Source: Flavobacterium sp. N1736
Lineage (GTDB): Bacteria; Bacteroidota; Bacteroidia; Flavobacteriales; Flavobacteriaceae
DNA: 64,000 nucleotides
NCBI RefSeq assembly: GCF_025947065.1
Contig: NZ_CP109994.1
Span: 4,650,001 to 4,714,000, forward strand
Direction: 5' to 3'
Numbering within the stretch: position 1 is the stretch's first letter; each line of letters begins with the position of its first letter. The notes under the pieces were generated by a model. The model was not told where the DNA came from. It worked only from the letters and a program-made list of their open reading frames with translations, and made no database searches. The position numbers were made by a program, and so were the translations under genes. Below are positions 1-7,000 of this stretch, piece after piece.

Positions 1-259
1 TATTTATAAAAGTTACGATGATAAACGTCCGTATGATAAAGGTGTAAAAGTAGGGCAGGGAAATAAAACAAGTATTTTTATTGCCGATATTCAAGGTGGA
101 TATTTGATAAACCCAATGACCAATCTAAAATTCTTTGGCAGTTTTATCTACAGAAATTTTGATCCAACACAAGAAACAGCAACCACTTTTAAACAAAGTA
201 CGACCTGGTTTACGATCGGATTGCGTTCAGATGTCTTTAATTGGTATTTTGATTACTAG
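1..259 (+). CDS. C-terminal part of an outer-membrane protein (5' end outside window)
   Basis: An open frame enters from the window edge (codons begin at base 2) and stops with TAG at 257-259, giving about 85 residues. It alternates polar and hydrophobic residues and ends in aromatic residues (FNWYFDY), as outer-membrane beta-barrels do. The position directly upstream of cyoE and the style of the tail recall gliding-motility protein RemB of Flavobacterium, but I cannot confirm that from 85 residues. It is followed by about 115 bp of AT-rich spacer that holds the cyoE promoter element, so it probably ends its own transcription unit. Confidence 0.6.
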   Translation, partial: IYKSYDDKRPYDKGVKVGQGNKTSIFIADIQGGYLINPMTNLKFFGSFIYRNFDPTQETATTFKQSTTWFTIGLRSDVFNWYFDY

Positions 260-373
260 TATTTAATAAGATTTTTCGAAATAATAGTGTTAAAAATATG
301 CAAGTCCTTATTTTGTAAAGGTTTTATTGAAAAAAATCTAATTTTATAGTTCAGAATTCTACAATCTAATTTG

Positions 374-381
374 TACATTTG
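374..381 (+). promoter_or_regulatory. Promoter -7 element upstream of cyoE
   Basis: TACATTTG matches the Flavobacterium sigma-A -7 consensus TAnnTTTG exactly. No clear TTG -33 element lies 17-23 bases upstream. The element falls inside the longest open frame of cyoE (which begins with a TTG at 371), and this argues for the downstream start at 416. Confidence 0.45.
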
Positions 382-415
382 CACCACTCAAAAAAAACAT
401 ACAAACAATTACGGT

Positions 416-1318
416 TTGAACGCTACAAAAAATACATTTTCATTAAAGTCAATATTTCTGGATTTCAAAGAGATTACTAAAGCTGGTTTGGCTATTAGTG
501 TTTTGTTCTCTTCAATAGCAGGATATTTATTAGGTGTAAATGATGAACATCCTTTTAAATGGAGCGTTTTGGTAATATTATCCATTGGCGGATATTGCAT
601 GGTTGGTGCGTCAAACGCATTTAATCAGGTTATCGAAAAAGACATTGATGCCTTAATGGACAGGACTAAAAATCGTCCGGTTCCTTCGGGAAGAATGTCT
701 CCAAAAATGGCTTTGTTTGTTGCAAGTCTGCTTACTGTTATTGGCATTACATTGCTATATACAATTAACGCAAAATCGGCAATGTTTGCTGCAATCTCGA
801 TTTTTTTATATACAAGTATATATACCCCTTTAAAAACAGTAACTTCGCTATCAGTTTTTGTAGGAGCTTTTCCGGGCGCGATTCCGTTTATGTTAGGATG
901 GGTTGCGGCAACAGGAGAGTTTGGAATAGAGGCAGGAACGTTATTTTTAATTCAGTTTTTTTGGCAATTCCCTCATTTCTGGGCAATTGGCTGGTTTTTA
1001 TACGAAGATTATGAAAAAGCCGGAATCTTTATGCTGCCAACAGGTAAAAAAGATAAAGGTACAGCGTTACAGATTATTTTATACACCGTTTGGTTGATAA
1101 TAGCTTCGCTGTTACCGGTTTTAGGCTATACAGGACAATTGTTTATAACACCTATTGCAGCAATTTTAGTGTTTTTATTAGGATTGTGGATGTTGTTTTA
1201 TGCAACACGTTTGTATCAATTAAGAACTGCAAAAGCAGCAAGAACATTAATGCTGGTAAGCGTTTCGTATATTTCGCTGCTGCAAATCGTATTTATAGTA
1301 GATAAATTTTTAAGATAA
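416..1318 (+). CDS. cyoE: Protoheme IX farnesyltransferase (heme O synthase)
   Basis: Integral membrane prenyltransferase that farnesylates heme b to heme O for heme-copper oxidases. The first Asp-rich site is clear (DIDALMDRTKNRPVPSG), as are the second conserved loop (YEDYEKAGIFMLP) and about eight hydrophobic segments. I place the start at TTG 416 (product begins MNATKNTF, 300 residues). The longer frame begins with TTG at 371, but a promoter -7 element lies at 374-381, so that codon would not be in the mRNA. It is two bases from the next gene and opens the oxidase cluster, which fits its role in oxidase cofactor supply. The family call is firm; the start is inferred. Confidence 0.93.
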   Translation: MNATKNTFSLKSIFLDFKEITKAGLAISVLFSSIAGYLLGVNDEHPFKWSVLVILSIGGYCMVGASNAFNQVIEKDIDALMDRTKNRPVPSGRMSPKMALFVASLLTVIGITLLYTINAKSAMFAAISIFLYTSIYTPLKTVTSLSVFVGAFPGAIPFMLGWVAATGEFGIEAGTLFLIQFFWQFPHFWAIGWFLYEDYEKAGIFMLPTGKKDKGTALQIILYTVWLIIASLLPVLGYTGQLFITPIAAILVFLLGLWMLFYATRLYQLRTAKAARTLMLVSVSYISLLQIVFIVDKFLR

Positions 1319-1320
1319 TT

Positions 1321-1908
1321 ATGGAAATGATAATGACAACAAGTGAAGAACAGGTAACGAAATCAAAATCAGCGAAACTGATTTTATTATTTGCTATGGT
1401 AAGTATGACGATGATGTTCGCCGGACTTACAAGTGCATTTGTAGTAAGTAAATCAAGAGCAGACTGGTTGAAGAATTTTGAATTACCAACTGCATTTTAT
1501 TATAGTACAGCTGTTATTTTAGGTTGTAGTGTTACTTTTTATTTAGCAAAAAAAGCAATTCAAAAAGATAACAGAAGCGCAACAACAGCTTTCCTTTTAG
1601 GAACATTGGCATTAGGGATTTTATTTGTGGTTTTACAGTTTGCAGGATTTGGTCAAATCGTAGAAAGCGGGTATTATTTTACAGGAGAAGGTAGCTCAAT
1701 TACTACAACTTTTCTTTATGTTGTAACGGTTACACACTTGTTGCACCTGGCTGGAGGATTAATTTCACTTTTAATTATAATTTATAATCATTTTAAACAA
1801 AAATACAATTCGACTCAAACTCTTGGTATAGAACTAGGTGCGATGTATTGGCACTTTTTGGATTTATTATGGGTATATTTATTTTTATTTTTATATTTCT
1901 TTAAATAA
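1321..1908 (+). CDS. Cytochrome c oxidase (heme-copper oxidase) subunit III, short form
   Basis: A 195-residue membrane protein with about five transmembrane segments (roughly residues 20-42, 60-76, 87-108, 130-157 and 174-194). It carries the subunit III signatures THLLHLAGG near residue 140 and WHFLDLLWVYLF near the C-terminus. Subunit III is a non-catalytic core subunit that helps stabilise the oxidase. ATG 1321 is used; an in-frame ATG at 1333 (MTTSEEQ) is an equally plausible start. It begins two bases after cyoE and is followed by a second, longer subunit III gene, an arrangement common in Flavobacteria. Confidence 0.9.
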   Translation: MEMIMTTSEEQVTKSKSAKLILLFAMVSMTMMFAGLTSAFVVSKSRADWLKNFELPTAFYYSTAVILGCSVTFYLAKKAIQKDNRSATTAFLLGTLALGILFVVLQFAGFGQIVESGYYFTGEGSSITTTFLYVVTVTHLLHLAGGLISLLIIIYNHFKQKYNSTQTLGIELGAMYWHFLDLLWVYLFLFLYFFK

Positions 1909-1950
1909 GAAAAAAACGTAAATTTGGGAACTTTTTAACGAATATCTTTT

Positions 1951-2931
1951 ATGGAAGCGACAGTTACTACTGCAAATAACGACGAAAAAACTTGGGGAGG
2001 TGGCAATGAGCCACTAGGAGCAAGTTATGGTAAAATGATGATGTGGTTTTTTATCGTATCAGATGCCTTGACATTCTCTGGATTCCTTGCTGCTTATGGT
2101 TTTTCTAGATTTAAATTTATCGAAACCTGGCCTTTGGCTGATGAAGTGTTTACTCACTTCCCATTTATGCATGGCGTTTCGGCTCCAATGTATTATGTAG
2201 CCTTAATGACTTTTATCTTGATTTTCTCATCTGTAACAATGGTTTTGGCTGTTGATGCAGGTCATCATTTAAAAAAGACAAAGGTTGCCATCTATATGTT
2301 CTTAACTATTATTGGAGGTTTAATTTTCGTTGGTTCTCAAGCCTGGGAATGGAAAAACTTCATTAAAGGAGAATATGGTGCAGTTGAAACTGCAGGTGGA
2401 AGTTTATTGCAGTTCGTTGATAAAGATGGTAAAAGAGTAGCTCTTGAAGAATTTGCTGTAAAATTACCGGAACAAAGAGAAGCTTTAACAAGAAGCAAAG
2501 AAAAATGGTTTATGGAAGATGCTGAAACGCAGCCAACATATACTGTAGCAGAAGTTCAGGCTGGTTTTAAAGCACATCCTGAATTATTGGTAAGAACTGA
2601 AAAACTTACTGAGAAAAAGAAAAAAACAATTTTAGACAGAGCAGAATCTGAAGCTCGCTTGAGCTCGGCAAAATACGTAGTAGAAGGTGCAAACTTAACC
2701 AGAAACGAATATGGAAGTAAATTATTTGCTGATTTCTTCTTCTTCATTACAGGATTCCACGGATTCCACGTATTTTCCGGAGTAATCATTAACATCATTA
2801 TTTTCTTTAATGTGTTATTAGGAACTTACGAAAAAAGAAGAAGTTACGAAATGGTAGAGAAAGTTGGTTTATACTGGCACTTTGTCGATTTAGTTTGGGT
2901 ATTTGTATTTACAGTTTTCTACCTAGTTTAA
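1951..2931 (+). CDS. Cytochrome c oxidase subunit III, long form with soluble insertion
   Basis: A 326-residue subunit III. Transmembrane helices are visible at about 28-50, 75-101, 112-132, 257-287 and 300-325, with the family motifs TGFHGFHVFSG and WHFVDLVWVFVF near the end. Between the third and fourth helices sits a charged, hydrophilic stretch of roughly 115 residues (about 138-253, rich in Glu, Lys and Arg) that the short paralogue lacks. It begins 42 bases after the short subunit III gene and precedes subunit IV, so all should be co-transcribed. The insertion presumably forms an extra-membrane domain; its role cannot be read from the sequence. Confidence 0.9.
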   Translation: MEATVTTANNDEKTWGGGNEPLGASYGKMMMWFFIVSDALTFSGFLAAYGFSRFKFIETWPLADEVFTHFPFMHGVSAPMYYVALMTFILIFSSVTMVLAVDAGHHLKKTKVAIYMFLTIIGGLIFVGSQAWEWKNFIKGEYGAVETAGGSLLQFVDKDGKRVALEEFAVKLPEQREALTRSKEKWFMEDAETQPTYTVAEVQAGFKAHPELLVRTEKLTEKKKKTILDRAESEARLSSAKYVVEGANLTRNEYGSKLFADFFFFITGFHGFHVFSGVIINIIIFFNVLLGTYEKRRSYEMVEKVGLYWHFVDLVWVFVFTVFYLV

Positions 2932-2949
2932 TTTAAGATATTTATTATT

Positions 2950-3300
2950 ATGTCACACGAGCACGTATCAAATACAAAAAGAATCTGGTTTGTTTTCGCA
3001 CTATTATCAGTCGTAACTACAGTAGAAGTTATCCTTGGTATTTTAAAACCAGCAACATTAGAATTTAATCATTTTATTGGTTTGAACTTGTTAAACTGGA
3101 TTTTCTATATCCTGACAATCTTCAAAGCATATTATATAGTATGGGCATTCATGCACATGGAAGGTGAAAAAAGCAGCCTTAGATGGGCTGTAGTTTCTCC
3201 AGTTATATTCCTAGTTTTATATTTATTGTTTATTCTGCTAACAGAAGGACATTATATTTATGGGGTTTTTAAAGATTCTACTATAAAATGGAATTTTTAA
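2950..3300 (+). CDS. Cytochrome c oxidase subunit IV (prokaryotic COX4 type)
   Basis: A 116-residue protein with three hydrophobic helices (about 11-31, 45-66 and 77-101) and the pattern FKAYYIVWAFMHMEGE typical of the bacterial COX4/CyoD-like small subunit. It lies 18 bases after the long subunit III gene and is the last gene before a strong intrinsic terminator at 3323-3347, so it closes the cyoE-cox3-cox3-cox4 unit. Subunits I and II are not in this window. Confidence 0.85.
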   Translation: MSHEHVSNTKRIWFVFALLSVVTTVEVILGILKPATLEFNHFIGLNLLNWIFYILTIFKAYYIVWAFMHMEGEKSSLRWAVVSPVIFLVLYLLFILLTEGHYIYGVFKDSTIKWNF

Positions 3301-3322
3301 CATGATATTAATTCGAAAAGAG

Positions 3323-3347
3323 TCCCGATAACATCGGGATTTTTTTA
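3323..3347 (+). terminator. Intrinsic terminator after the cox subunit IV gene
   Basis: TCCCGAT at 3323-3329 pairs with ATCGGGA at 3333-3339 (7 bp, loop AAC), followed by a run of T. It separates the oxidase subunit genes from the assembly genes downstream. Confidence 0.85.
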
Positions 3348-3353
3348 TTTTTG
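3346..3353 (+). promoter_or_regulatory. Promoter -7 element for the SCO/DUF420 operon
   Basis: TATTTTTG matches TAnnTTTG and sits just after the terminator hairpin and 26 bases before the ATG at 3379. No convincing -33 TTG is present because the terminator stem occupies that place. Confidence 0.4.
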
Positions 3354-3378
3354 TATCTTAATAACTTCCGTTAATATA

Positions 3379-4044
3379 ATGAAAAAAAATATAGTCCTCT
3401 TTGTACTTTTTGTCCTGCCAATTGTTGCCTATTTATTTTTTGCTTCCGGTGTTAATAGTTTTACTAAACTTCCTGTTATAACACCTAAGATTGCAGATTT
3501 TGGTAATTGGAAATCCCTAAATGGAGAAAAAGTTTCACTTGATAAAAAGATAACAGTTCTGGGTTTTTCAGGTTCAGAAATTTTAAATAACCGTGGTAAT
3601 TATTTCAACTTAAATGAAAAAATTTACAAACGTTATAATGGATTTGAAGATCTTCAGTTTGTCGTGATTTGCCCTGTTGGGACAGAAGATCAAGCTCAAA
3701 AAGTGTTAGATGCATTAAAGCCTTTTACAGATGTAAAAGGATGGAATTTTGTTTTTGCCTCTCCCGAAGAGATTAAAACCTTTTACAACCAATTGCACTT
3801 AAAAGGAAAGCTGGATGATAATTTAGGAACTTCGAATGTTTATATCATAGATAAAGAACGAAATTTAAGGGGCAGAAAAGGAGCAAATAAAAATGATAAA
3901 GACAATAAAAAGGAGTACAAAGAAGGTTATGATACCTTTCATCCGTCTGAATTAAGCAACGAAATGCTTGATGATTTTAAAATCATTTTATACGAATATC
4001 GTGCTGCTCTAAAAAAGAATCACAACGCTACTAAACAACTTTAA
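3379..4044 (+). CDS. Membrane-anchored thioredoxin-fold-like protein without SCO cysteines
   Basis: A 221-residue protein with one N-terminal membrane segment (about 5-22) and a periplasmic domain. Around residues 52-110 it reads like a SCO/AhpC thioredoxin fold (KITVLGFSGSEI ... LQFVVICPVGTED), but the CxxxC copper or redox motif of SCO proteins is replaced by non-cysteine residues, so direct copper binding in that way is unlikely. It starts 32 bases after a terminator and ends 11 bases before a true SCO gene, which suggests a paired accessory role in oxidase assembly. It is conserved-looking but of unknown function. Confidence 0.75.
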   Translation: MKKNIVLFVLFVLPIVAYLFFASGVNSFTKLPVITPKIADFGNWKSLNGEKVSLDKKITVLGFSGSEILNNRGNYFNLNEKIYKRYNGFEDLQFVVICPVGTEDQAQKVLDALKPFTDVKGWNFVFASPEEIKTFYNQLHLKGKLDDNLGTSNVYIIDKERNLRGRKGANKNDKDNKKEYKEGYDTFHPSELSNEMLDDFKIILYEYRAALKKNHNATKQL

Positions 4045-4055
4045 ATTGCAATATA

Positions 4056-4745
4056 ATGTTTAAAAATAAATCATATATCGGAATTTCTTTTATCATTTTA
4101 ATTTTCGGAATTTATGCTGTGCCTAAAATTGTAGACAGAATAAAAAACGGTGAAGTTGTAAAAGGAAGTCGTTTGGATAATGTAGGTTTGAAAACGGACA
4201 AATCGGATTCGAAATTGTTAACCATTGGTCCCGCACCAAAATTTGACTTAACAAATCAGGACAATGCCAAAATTTCAAATGAAACCTATAAAGGGAAAGT
4301 GTATGTATTAGAATTTTTCTTTACGACATGTCCTTCTATTTGTCCAAAAATGAATTTGAGCATGTTAGAAATCGAAAAGACTTTTTTCGGAAATCCAAAT
4401 TTTGGAATTGTTTCCATCACAATCGATCCTAATCACGATACACCGCAAGTTTTAAAAGAACATGCAAAACTATTAGGCGTTAAATCATCAAACTGGAATT
4501 TCCTGACAGGAGAAAAAGCCACAATTATGGATTTGTCTAACAAAGGATTCAACTTATACGCTGGCGAGAATGCAAAAGTAAACGGAGGTTTTGAGCATTC
4601 AGGTTTATTTGCCTTAATTGATAAAGACGGCAATATTCGTTGTCGTAAAGATGAGTTTGGAAATCCAATTTTATATTACGACGGATTAGACAAAAAAGGC
4701 GTTAGAGATATTCAGGAAGATATTAAAATATTATTAGCAGAATAA
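4056..4745 (+). CDS. SCO1/SenC/PrrC family copper chaperone
   Basis: SCO proteins deliver copper to the CuA site of cytochrome oxidase subunit II. This 229-residue protein has an N-terminal membrane anchor (about 7-25) and a thioredoxin-fold domain with the full copper-ligand set: TCPSICPKM (C92, C96) and H181 in GFEHSGLFALIDKDG. The context fits: the oxidase genes are upstream, the cysteine-less SCO-like protein is 11 bases before it and DUF420 two bases after it. Both the fold and the ligands are present, so I expect it to be active. Confidence 0.93.
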   Translation: MFKNKSYIGISFIILIFGIYAVPKIVDRIKNGEVVKGSRLDNVGLKTDKSDSKLLTIGPAPKFDLTNQDNAKISNETYKGKVYVLEFFFTTCPSICPKMNLSMLEIEKTFFGNPNFGIVSITIDPNHDTPQVLKEHAKLLGVKSSNWNFLTGEKATIMDLSNKGFNLYAGENAKVNGGFEHSGLFALIDKDGNIRCRKDEFGNPILYYDGLDKKGVRDIQEDIKILLAE

Positions 4746-4747
4746 AA

Positions 4748-5332
4748 ATGGAAGATCACTCATTAGAAAAAAAATTCAGCACATTTATTATTATTGTTTC
4801 AATTGTAGTTCCGGTACTTGTAGGTATCTTGTTCGCTGTAAAATTAAAAGATTTAGGATTTAATGTTGAGCCATTATCATTTTTACCTCCAATTTACGCT
4901 ACAACAAACGGTATTACAGCGATAGTTTTGGTTTGGGCAGTAATTGCTGTTAAAAACGGAAAACGTAAACTGCATGAACGTTTAATGACTTCTGCCATTG
5001 CATTAGGAGTTGCCTTTTTAGTTATGTATGTAGCGTATCATATGACTTCTGATTCGACTAAATTTGGAGATTTAAACCATGACGGAATTCTTGATTTGGC
5101 AGAAACAGCTAAAATTGGCGGATTGCGTTATGTATATTTCTTTATTTTAATAACTCATATTTTATTGTCTATCATAATTATTCCTTTGGTATTAATATCG
5201 TATGTGAGAGCACTTTCGGAACAATTTGACAGACATAGAAAAATAGCCAAAATAACGTTTCCACTTTGGTTGTATGTTGCTGTGACAGGTGTAGTGGTTT
5301 ATTTAATGATTTCTCCTTATTATGCAAATTAA
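4748..5332 (+). CDS. DUF420 family membrane protein
   Basis: A 194-residue protein with about five transmembrane helices and conserved histidines facing the membrane (KLHERLM near residue 77, YVAYHMTSD near 100, LITHILLSIIII near 137). DUF420 proteins are usually encoded beside SCO and cytochrome-oxidase genes and are thought to take part in oxidase biogenesis; the histidine pattern suggests a metal or heme site, which is inference. It follows the SCO gene by two bases and overlaps the next gene by 11 bases. Confidence 0.9.
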   Translation: MEDHSLEKKFSTFIIIVSIVVPVLVGILFAVKLKDLGFNVEPLSFLPPIYATTNGITAIVLVWAVIAVKNGKRKLHERLMTSAIALGVAFLVMYVAYHMTSDSTKFGDLNHDGILDLAETAKIGGLRYVYFFILITHILLSIIIIPLVLISYVRALSEQFDRHRKIAKITFPLWLYVAVTGVVVYLMISPYYAN

Positions 5333-5609
5333 AAAAGAAAATAGAATTAAGAATAAAGAAAAAAGAATTGAAAGAAGATTATTTTCATCGAAATACATCT
5401 ATATTCTATTATCTCTTTTCTTTTCTCTTGCAGCAAATGCTCAATGCGCAATGTGTCGTGCGGCTCTTGCAGGAGATTCGAATGTAAAAAAAGCAGAAGC
5501 TGTAAATGACGGAATTGTTTATTTAATGGTGATTCCGTATTTATTGGTAGCAGTTATAGGCGTTCTGATTTACAGAATGTATCAGTCTAAAAAGAAAAAA
5601 GCAGTATAA
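5322..5609 (+). CDS. Small membrane protein with CxxC motif, oxidase-operon associated
   Basis: A 95-residue protein. A very basic N-terminus (about 20 residues rich in Lys, Arg and Glu) precedes a signal-like segment (YILLSLFFSLAANAQ), then the motif CAMCRAALAG (Cys at about 43 and 46), and a second membrane helix at about 68-86 followed by a lysine tail. It overlaps the DUF420 gene by 11 bases, so it is translationally coupled. The CxMC motif next to a predicted export signal suggests a copper or redox role in oxidase assembly, which is inference. I do not recognise a named family. The stop codon is part of the terminator stem. Confidence 0.75.
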   Translation: MQIKKENRIKNKEKRIERRLFSSKYIYILLSLFFSLAANAQCAMCRAALAGDSNVKKAEAVNDGIVYLMVIPYLLVAVIGVLIYRMYQSKKKKAV

Positions 5610-5628
5610 TTTTATACTGCTTTTTTTT
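5595..5628 (+). terminator. Bidirectional intrinsic terminator ending the oxidase assembly operon
   Basis: GCAGTAT (5601-5607) pairs with ATACTGC (5614-5620) around a 6-base loop, flanked by A6 on the left and T8 on the right. The stop codon TAA (5607-5609) overlaps the stem. Confidence 0.85.
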
Positions 5629-5644
5629 GATATAAATTTTGAGA

Positions 5645-5744
5645 TTATTTCAATCCATCAACAGAAACATTTACAGTTCCGTTTATTTTTATAAAAGCGA
5701 TAATCGCCTGATTTGTTAATTGGATTTTATCAAACTGAATATCT
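5645..5744 (-). pseudogene. Duplicated 3' end of the DUF4403 gene (left boundary of the island)
   Basis: These 100 bases match the last 100 bases of the intact DUF4403 gene (16929-17028) at 96 positions, same orientation. Read on the minus strand they encode the last 32 residues with the stop codon. The four differences are ATT/ATC, CAG/CAA, GCA/GCG and GTA/GTT, all third-position and all synonymous. Similarity ends abruptly at 5744, where the multi-hairpin repeat begins. It has no start codon or upstream gene body, so it is a fragment; it marks one edge of the accessory island whose other edge is the intact gene. Confidence 0.9.
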
Positions 5745-5921
5745 CCCCGCTCTGCAAAGTCTTCTGACTTTGCGTTTTAAGTTTTATTACAGCTAAAAAT
5801 TAAACCTCTATAAGTCTCCCGACTTTTTACAAAATAGTCTTTAAGATTGATCTTTCAACAACGGACTCTACACAAAACCTAAACACTTGTGGGTGCGAAG
5901 TCAGAGACATTCGCACAGCGT
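5745..5921. repeat. Multi-hairpin repeat element, copy A (truncated at right)
   Basis: This element begins with CCCCGCT and has three hairpins: GCAAAGTC/GACTTTGC (5753-5772), AAGTC/GACTT (near 5812-5825) and GTGCGAA/TTCGCAC (5893-5916). It resembles the complete copy B at 9254-9466 in the same orientation but lacks the right terminal AGCGGGG and runs straight into the stop codon of the first lipoprotein gene. Together with 5645-5744 it fills the 311-base gap between genes; no coding function is evident. Confidence 0.7.
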
Positions 5922-6343
5922 TATAATTTTTCTTTGATCTTACTTAAAATCCGTTCTTCAAATTTTTTCTTTTCCTCCTTGTTTTCAGAACAATTAAAAT
6001 CTTTGTTGATATCTTTCCAGTTCCCTAATTCTGTACCTTCATTCACAGCTATGAAAGCAAATTCATTTCCTCTAATCCAAGTATAAATGATTTGATTTTC
6101 TTTTTTATAATAAAACCAAATATGATACCAGTGATCTGTTTTATCCTTACTTCTACCATCAACTAATCCAATGTTTTCCGGTACAATAAAATCAGGATTA
6201 TTGATTTTAAACTCGCTTACAGCCCCTATTAATTTATCTTCGGGTACATCAAATTCATATACTTCTGCGTACGGATAACTTCCAGAAGCAAAATTACAGG
6301 AAGCAAAAACAAAAAATGTTAATAGATAAATCGTTTCTTTCAT
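5921..6343 (-). CDS. Small lipoprotein, paralogue 1 (possible immunity protein)
   Basis: A 140-residue protein with a lipoprotein signal (FFVFASC, lipid Cys at 16), then SYPYAEVYEFDV and a tryptophan-rich core (DHWYHIWFYYKKENQII ... WIRGNEFAF) and a charged C-terminus. It is clearly paralogous to the next gene (6393-6812); the two share the SYPYAE, DHW.H.WFYY and IRGN motifs. I know no characterised family. Placement at the promoter-distal end of an immunity-gene array behind a Rhs toxin suggests that these lipoproteins protect against a toxin acting in the periplasm or envelope; that is inference. The start is the ATG preceding the signal peptide. Confidence 0.75.
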   Translation of the reverse strand: MKETIYLLTFFVFASCNFASGSYPYAEVYEFDVPEDKLIGAVSEFKINNPDFIVPENIGLVDGRSKDKTDHWYHIWFYYKKENQIIYTWIRGNEFAFIAVNEGTELGNWKDINKDFNCSENKEEKKKFEERILSKIKEKL

Positions 6344-6392
6344 AACATAAAAATTTTAATTTCCTGGAGTTATGTATATTCGAGCGATCGGG

Positions 6393-6812
6393 TTATAATT
6401 TTTCTTTGATCTTCTTTAAAATTTGTTCTTCAAACATTCTCTTCTCTTCTTTATTTTCTGAGTACCCAAAATCTTTGTTAATTTCTTTATAGCTTCTTAA
6501 ATCCATTCCCTCACCTATACCTACAAATGCTATTTTATTACCTCTTATCCAGGATTTTACAATCTTATTTCTATCAGGATAATAAAACCAAACATGAAAC
6601 CAATGGTCTTTTTTATTTTTTTTACCATCTATAAATCTTTCTTGATTTGGTAATGTATATTTAGGATTATCGATTTTAAATTCTTCAACTGCTTTTATTA
6701 AAACTTCCTCTGAAACATCAAATTCATATATTTCGGCATAAGGGTAACTTCCTGGAGCTAAATTACAAGAGCTAAAAACAAAATAAATAAATAAACAAAT
6801 CACTTTTTTCAT
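6393..6812 (-). CDS. Small lipoprotein, paralogue 2 (possible immunity protein)
   Basis: A 139-residue paralogue of the 5921-6343 protein with the same architecture: lipobox FSSC, SYPYAEIYEFDV, DHWFHVWFYY, IRGNKIAF and a lysine-rich tail ending KIKEKL. The 5' flanks are also similar: each has an in-frame-looking PGN-stop and an AATTAAAAT spacer 12-15 bases before the ATG, so gene and leader were duplicated together. The 49-base gap to paralogue 1 fits co-transcription. Function is unknown; a role as immunity or envelope protection is inferred only from position. Confidence 0.75.
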   Translation of the reverse strand: MKKVICLFIYFVFSSCNLAPGSYPYAEIYEFDVSEEVLIKAVEEFKIDNPKYTLPNQERFIDGKKNKKDHWFHVWFYYPDRNKIVKSWIRGNKIAFVGIGEGMDLRSYKEINKDFGYSENKEEKRMFEEQILKKIKEKL

Positions 6813-6824
6813 AAAACAAATATT

Positions 6825-6937
6825 TTAATTGCCGGGTTTATTAGTTACTCCAGTACTACTTATATAATACCACATCATTATTTCAGAAAAGCCGGTTGGT
6901 TTTGCCATTTGATATATAGTTTTTGGTATTGACAGGG
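6825..6937 (-). pseudogene. Fragment upstream of lipoprotein 2, probable displaced gene tail
   Basis: On the minus strand an open frame runs to TAA at 6825-6827 and ends EIMMWYYISSTGVTNKPGN. It resembles in DNA and peptide the end of the short frames at 7457-7585 and 9119-9247 (IMIYGYFFNNGTLPPGN). It has no start of its own and is joined at about 6937 to the beginning of an immunity-like gene. I read it as the 3' remnant of a displaced gene, perhaps a toxin tip. The reading frame is not certain. Confidence 0.4.
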
Positions 6938-6967
6938 GGAAGTATATTGAGCTAATGCTAGTTTCAT
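6938..6967 (-). pseudogene. Truncated start of an immunity-like gene (first 10 codons)
   Basis: ATG at 6967 (minus) encodes MKLALAQYTS, which matches the first 10 residues of the class B immunity paralogues (MKLVLAQYTSADI at 8118 and MKLALAQYISAEI at 8613). Similarity stops after the tenth codon at about 6938. The fragment lies directly downstream of a class A gene, the place where a class B gene follows in the other unit of the array, so it appears to be a deletion remnant. Confidence 0.7.
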
Positions 6968-7000
6968 ATATATAATTATCATATAATGTCAAACTATTTT

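Noticed and set aside
5266..5487. 73-codon plus-strand frame overlapping DUF420 and the CxxC protein
   Set aside because: The overlapping frame 5322-5609 has a signal segment, a membrane helix and a stop in the terminator; this one has none.
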